From: Candidatus Latescibacterota bacterium
GTDB lineage: Bacteria > JAAXHH01 > JACQVL01
NCBI GenBank assembly: GCA_016209865.1
Contig: JACQVL010000346.1
Coordinates: 1 to 14,363, forward strand
DNA: 14,363 nt
Direction of reading: 5' to 3'
A model generated the notes under the pieces. That model saw only the letters and a program-made list of their open reading frames with translations. It ran no database searches and had not been told where the DNA came from. Below are positions 13,043 through 14,363 of this stretch, one piece after another. How positions within the stretch are numbered: the first letter of the stretch is position 1; each line of letters opens with the position of its first letter. Both the position numbers and the translations under genes were made by a program.

Positions 13043-14363
13043 ATGCTCCCAACCTACCCCGGCCAGCGTGTCACGATCATGGGCTTGGGCCTGTTCTCCG
13101 GTGGGGTCAGCACCGCCCGGTTCTTCGCCGTGGCCGGCGCGACGGTGACCGTCACCGACCTCAAGCCCGAAGCGGTGCTGCGCCGGTCGATGGACGACCT
13201 CCGGGGACTGCCCATCCGGTTCGTCCTCGGCGAGCATCATGAGGAGGATTTCATCCAGACCGACCTGGTCGTCGTCAGTCCCGCCGTGAACGATGATTCT
13301 CCGTACCTCCGGCTCGCCCGCCAGCACGGTGTCCCGCTGACGACCGAGATGAACCTGGTGTTCGAACGATGCCCCGCCCGGATCATCGGGATCACGGGGA
13401 GTAACGGGAAGACGACGACCACCTGCCTGATCGGCGCCATCCTCCGCGCGTTCGACGACCGGACGCGCGTCGGCGGCAACATCGGCCGCTCCCTGCTGGA
13501 GGAGATCGACGACGTCCCGCCCGACACGACCGTCGTCCTGGAACTCTCCAGCTTCCAGTTGAAACGGCTGGCGTGGATCGGCCGCAGCCCGCACGTCAGC
13601 GCCGTGACCAACTTGTCCCCGAACCACCTCGACTGGCACGGGACGTTCGAGGATTATGCCGACTCCAAGCAGCAGATCATCCGGTCTCAGAAAGAGGACG
13701 ATATCGCGGTCCTGAACGCCGATGATGCACGACTGCGTGACTGGGCCACCGTCTGTCGAAGCCAGGTGTTCTGGTTCAGCCTCGAACGTGAGGTCGAGCG
13801 TGGTGCGTGTCTCCGGAGGAATACCGTCGTGTTTCGTCATGAGGGAAGAGAGGAATGGGTCTGCGACATTCGTGATCTACAGATTCCGGGCCGGCACAAC
13901 GTCGCCAACGTGCTCGCCGCCGTCGCGGCCGCGGCCGCGTACGGCGTCCCGGCCCGTACGATCCTGGCCGCCGTCACCACGTTCCGCGGGGTGGCGCACC
14001 GGCTCGAGTTCGTGGCGGAACTCGACGGTGTCCGGTATTACGACGACTCCGCCTGCACGACGCCGGAATCGACGATCATCGCCCTGCGCGCGCTCGATGC
14101 TCCGATCATCCTCATCGCGGGCGGGTACGACAAGCACGTGGAGTTCGATGAGCTGGCGGCTGAAATCGTCCAGCGGACAAAAGCGGCTGTCCTCATCGGC
14201 AAGACCGCAGGCCGGCTCGAAGCGGTGATCACGCAGCGTCGAAACGGGGACTCTCCGGCGATCGTCCACTGTGGGTCGCTGAAGGACGCGGTCGATCAGA
14301 GCCGCGCTCTCGCCCAACCCGGCGACGTCGTCGTCCTCTCCCCCGCCTGCGCGAGTTACGACA
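13043..14363 (+). CDS. murD: UDP-N-acetylmuramoyl-L-alanine--D-glutamate ligase, 3' end beyond window
   Basis: MurD adds D-glutamate to UDP-MurNAc-L-Ala in cytoplasmic peptidoglycan precursor synthesis. The open frame runs to the window edge with 440 codons and no stop; MurD is usually about 450-460 residues, so only the last few residues are missing. The N-terminal Rossmann-like domain has GLGLFSGGVSTARFF (14-28) and VTDLKP. The ATP loop is GSNGKTTTT (119-127) with Lys123. Further MurD hallmarks are GGNIGRSLL, LELSSFQLKRL, TNLSPNHLDWHGTFEDYADSK, AHRLEFV, YYDDSACTTPEST and, at the very end, LSPACASYD. The GLGLFSGG form of the first loop is less common than GLGKSG but occurs in a known MurD subgroup. 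ATG 13043 is the only close start; AAGGAA at 13024-13029 is a weak, distant ribosome-binding site. It follows the glycosyltransferase-like gene after 52 bases. Confidence 0.93.
   Translation, partial: MLPTYPGQRVTIMGLGLFSGGVSTARFFAVAGATVTVTDLKPEAVLRRSMDDLRGLPIRFVLGEHHEEDFIQTDLVVVSPAVNDDSPYLRLARQHGVPLTTEMNLVFERCPARIIGITGSNGKTTTTCLIGAILRAFDDRTRVGGNIGRSLLEEIDDVPPDTTVVLELSSFQLKRLAWIGRSPHVSAVTNLSPNHLDWHGTFEDYADSKQQIIRSQKEDDIAVLNADDARLRDWATVCRSQVFWFSLEREVERGACLRRNTVVFRHEGREEWVCDIRDLQIPGRHNVANVLAAVAAAAAYGVPARTILAAVTTFRGVAHRLEFVAELDGVRYYDDSACTTPESTIIALRALDAPIILIAGGYDKHVEFDELAAEIVQRTKAAVLIGKTAGRLEAVITQRRNGDSPAIVHCGSLKDAVDQSRALAQPGDVVVLSPACASYD

Noticed and set aside
13022-13840. Minus-strand open frame of 272 codons opposite murD
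   Set aside because: The plus strand carries unmistakable MurD motifs throughout; the complement shows no family features.

Overview
The window comes from a moderately GC-rich, Gram-negative-type bacterium. It encodes a PorV/PorQ-like outer-membrane barrel protein with a signal peptide and the peptidoglycan enzyme MurD. Base composition is uneven: 25 of 60 bases are G or C at 4201-4260, against 45 of 60 at 6421-6480. The gene set and the 7-bp repeats would suit Nitrospirota or a neighbouring phylum, but nothing here proves that. There are no RNA genes apart from a riboswitch, and no CRISPR array, insertion sequence or phage genes.

Layout. 17-1015 (+) encodes a PorV/PorQ-like protein. 1056-3089 (+) encodes a CPA2 (KefB/KefC type) monovalent cation:proton antiporter with TrkA-N and TrkA-C domains. 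3187-3387 (+) encodes a 66-residue protein with four cysteines, followed by a Rho-independent terminator. 3460-4953 and 4943-5656 (+) overlap and encode a KdpD-like histidine kinase without the N-terminal KdpD domain and a KdpE-like response regulator. About 5709-5880 is a clear ydaO/yuaA-class cyclic di-AMP riboswitch with a perfect-stem terminator. It leads into a KimA-like potassium transporter with a C-terminal USP-like domain (5963-7696, +). 7830-8288 (+) encodes a RidA-family protein. On the minus strand an APH-fold kinase close to methylthioribose kinase (12179 to 11187) is followed 16 bp later by a UPF0182 membrane protein (11170 to 8300). On the plus strand again are a DUF2064/TIGR04282 glycosyltransferase-like protein (12247-12990) and murD (13043 to the window edge, incomplete).

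How the genes fit together. From 1056 to 7696 most genes concern potassium: an antiporter that can export K+, a Kdp-type sensor and regulator pair, and an uptake transporter under a c-di-AMP riboswitch. By precedent, c-di-AMP rises with potassium and shuts off uptake transporters through this riboswitch. The window therefore looks like a compact potassium-homeostasis locus, although kdpFABC is absent.

The least explained structure is a set of short tandem arrays whose unit is always 7 bp but whose sequence differs (CTCGTCA, ACCGACC, ACCTGGA and a degenerate ATTCAGG). All lie at gene boundaries. One separates a Shine-Dalgarno sequence from its start codon. One lies inside a signal-peptide coding region. 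Two placed end to end fill almost the entire spacer between divergent start codons.
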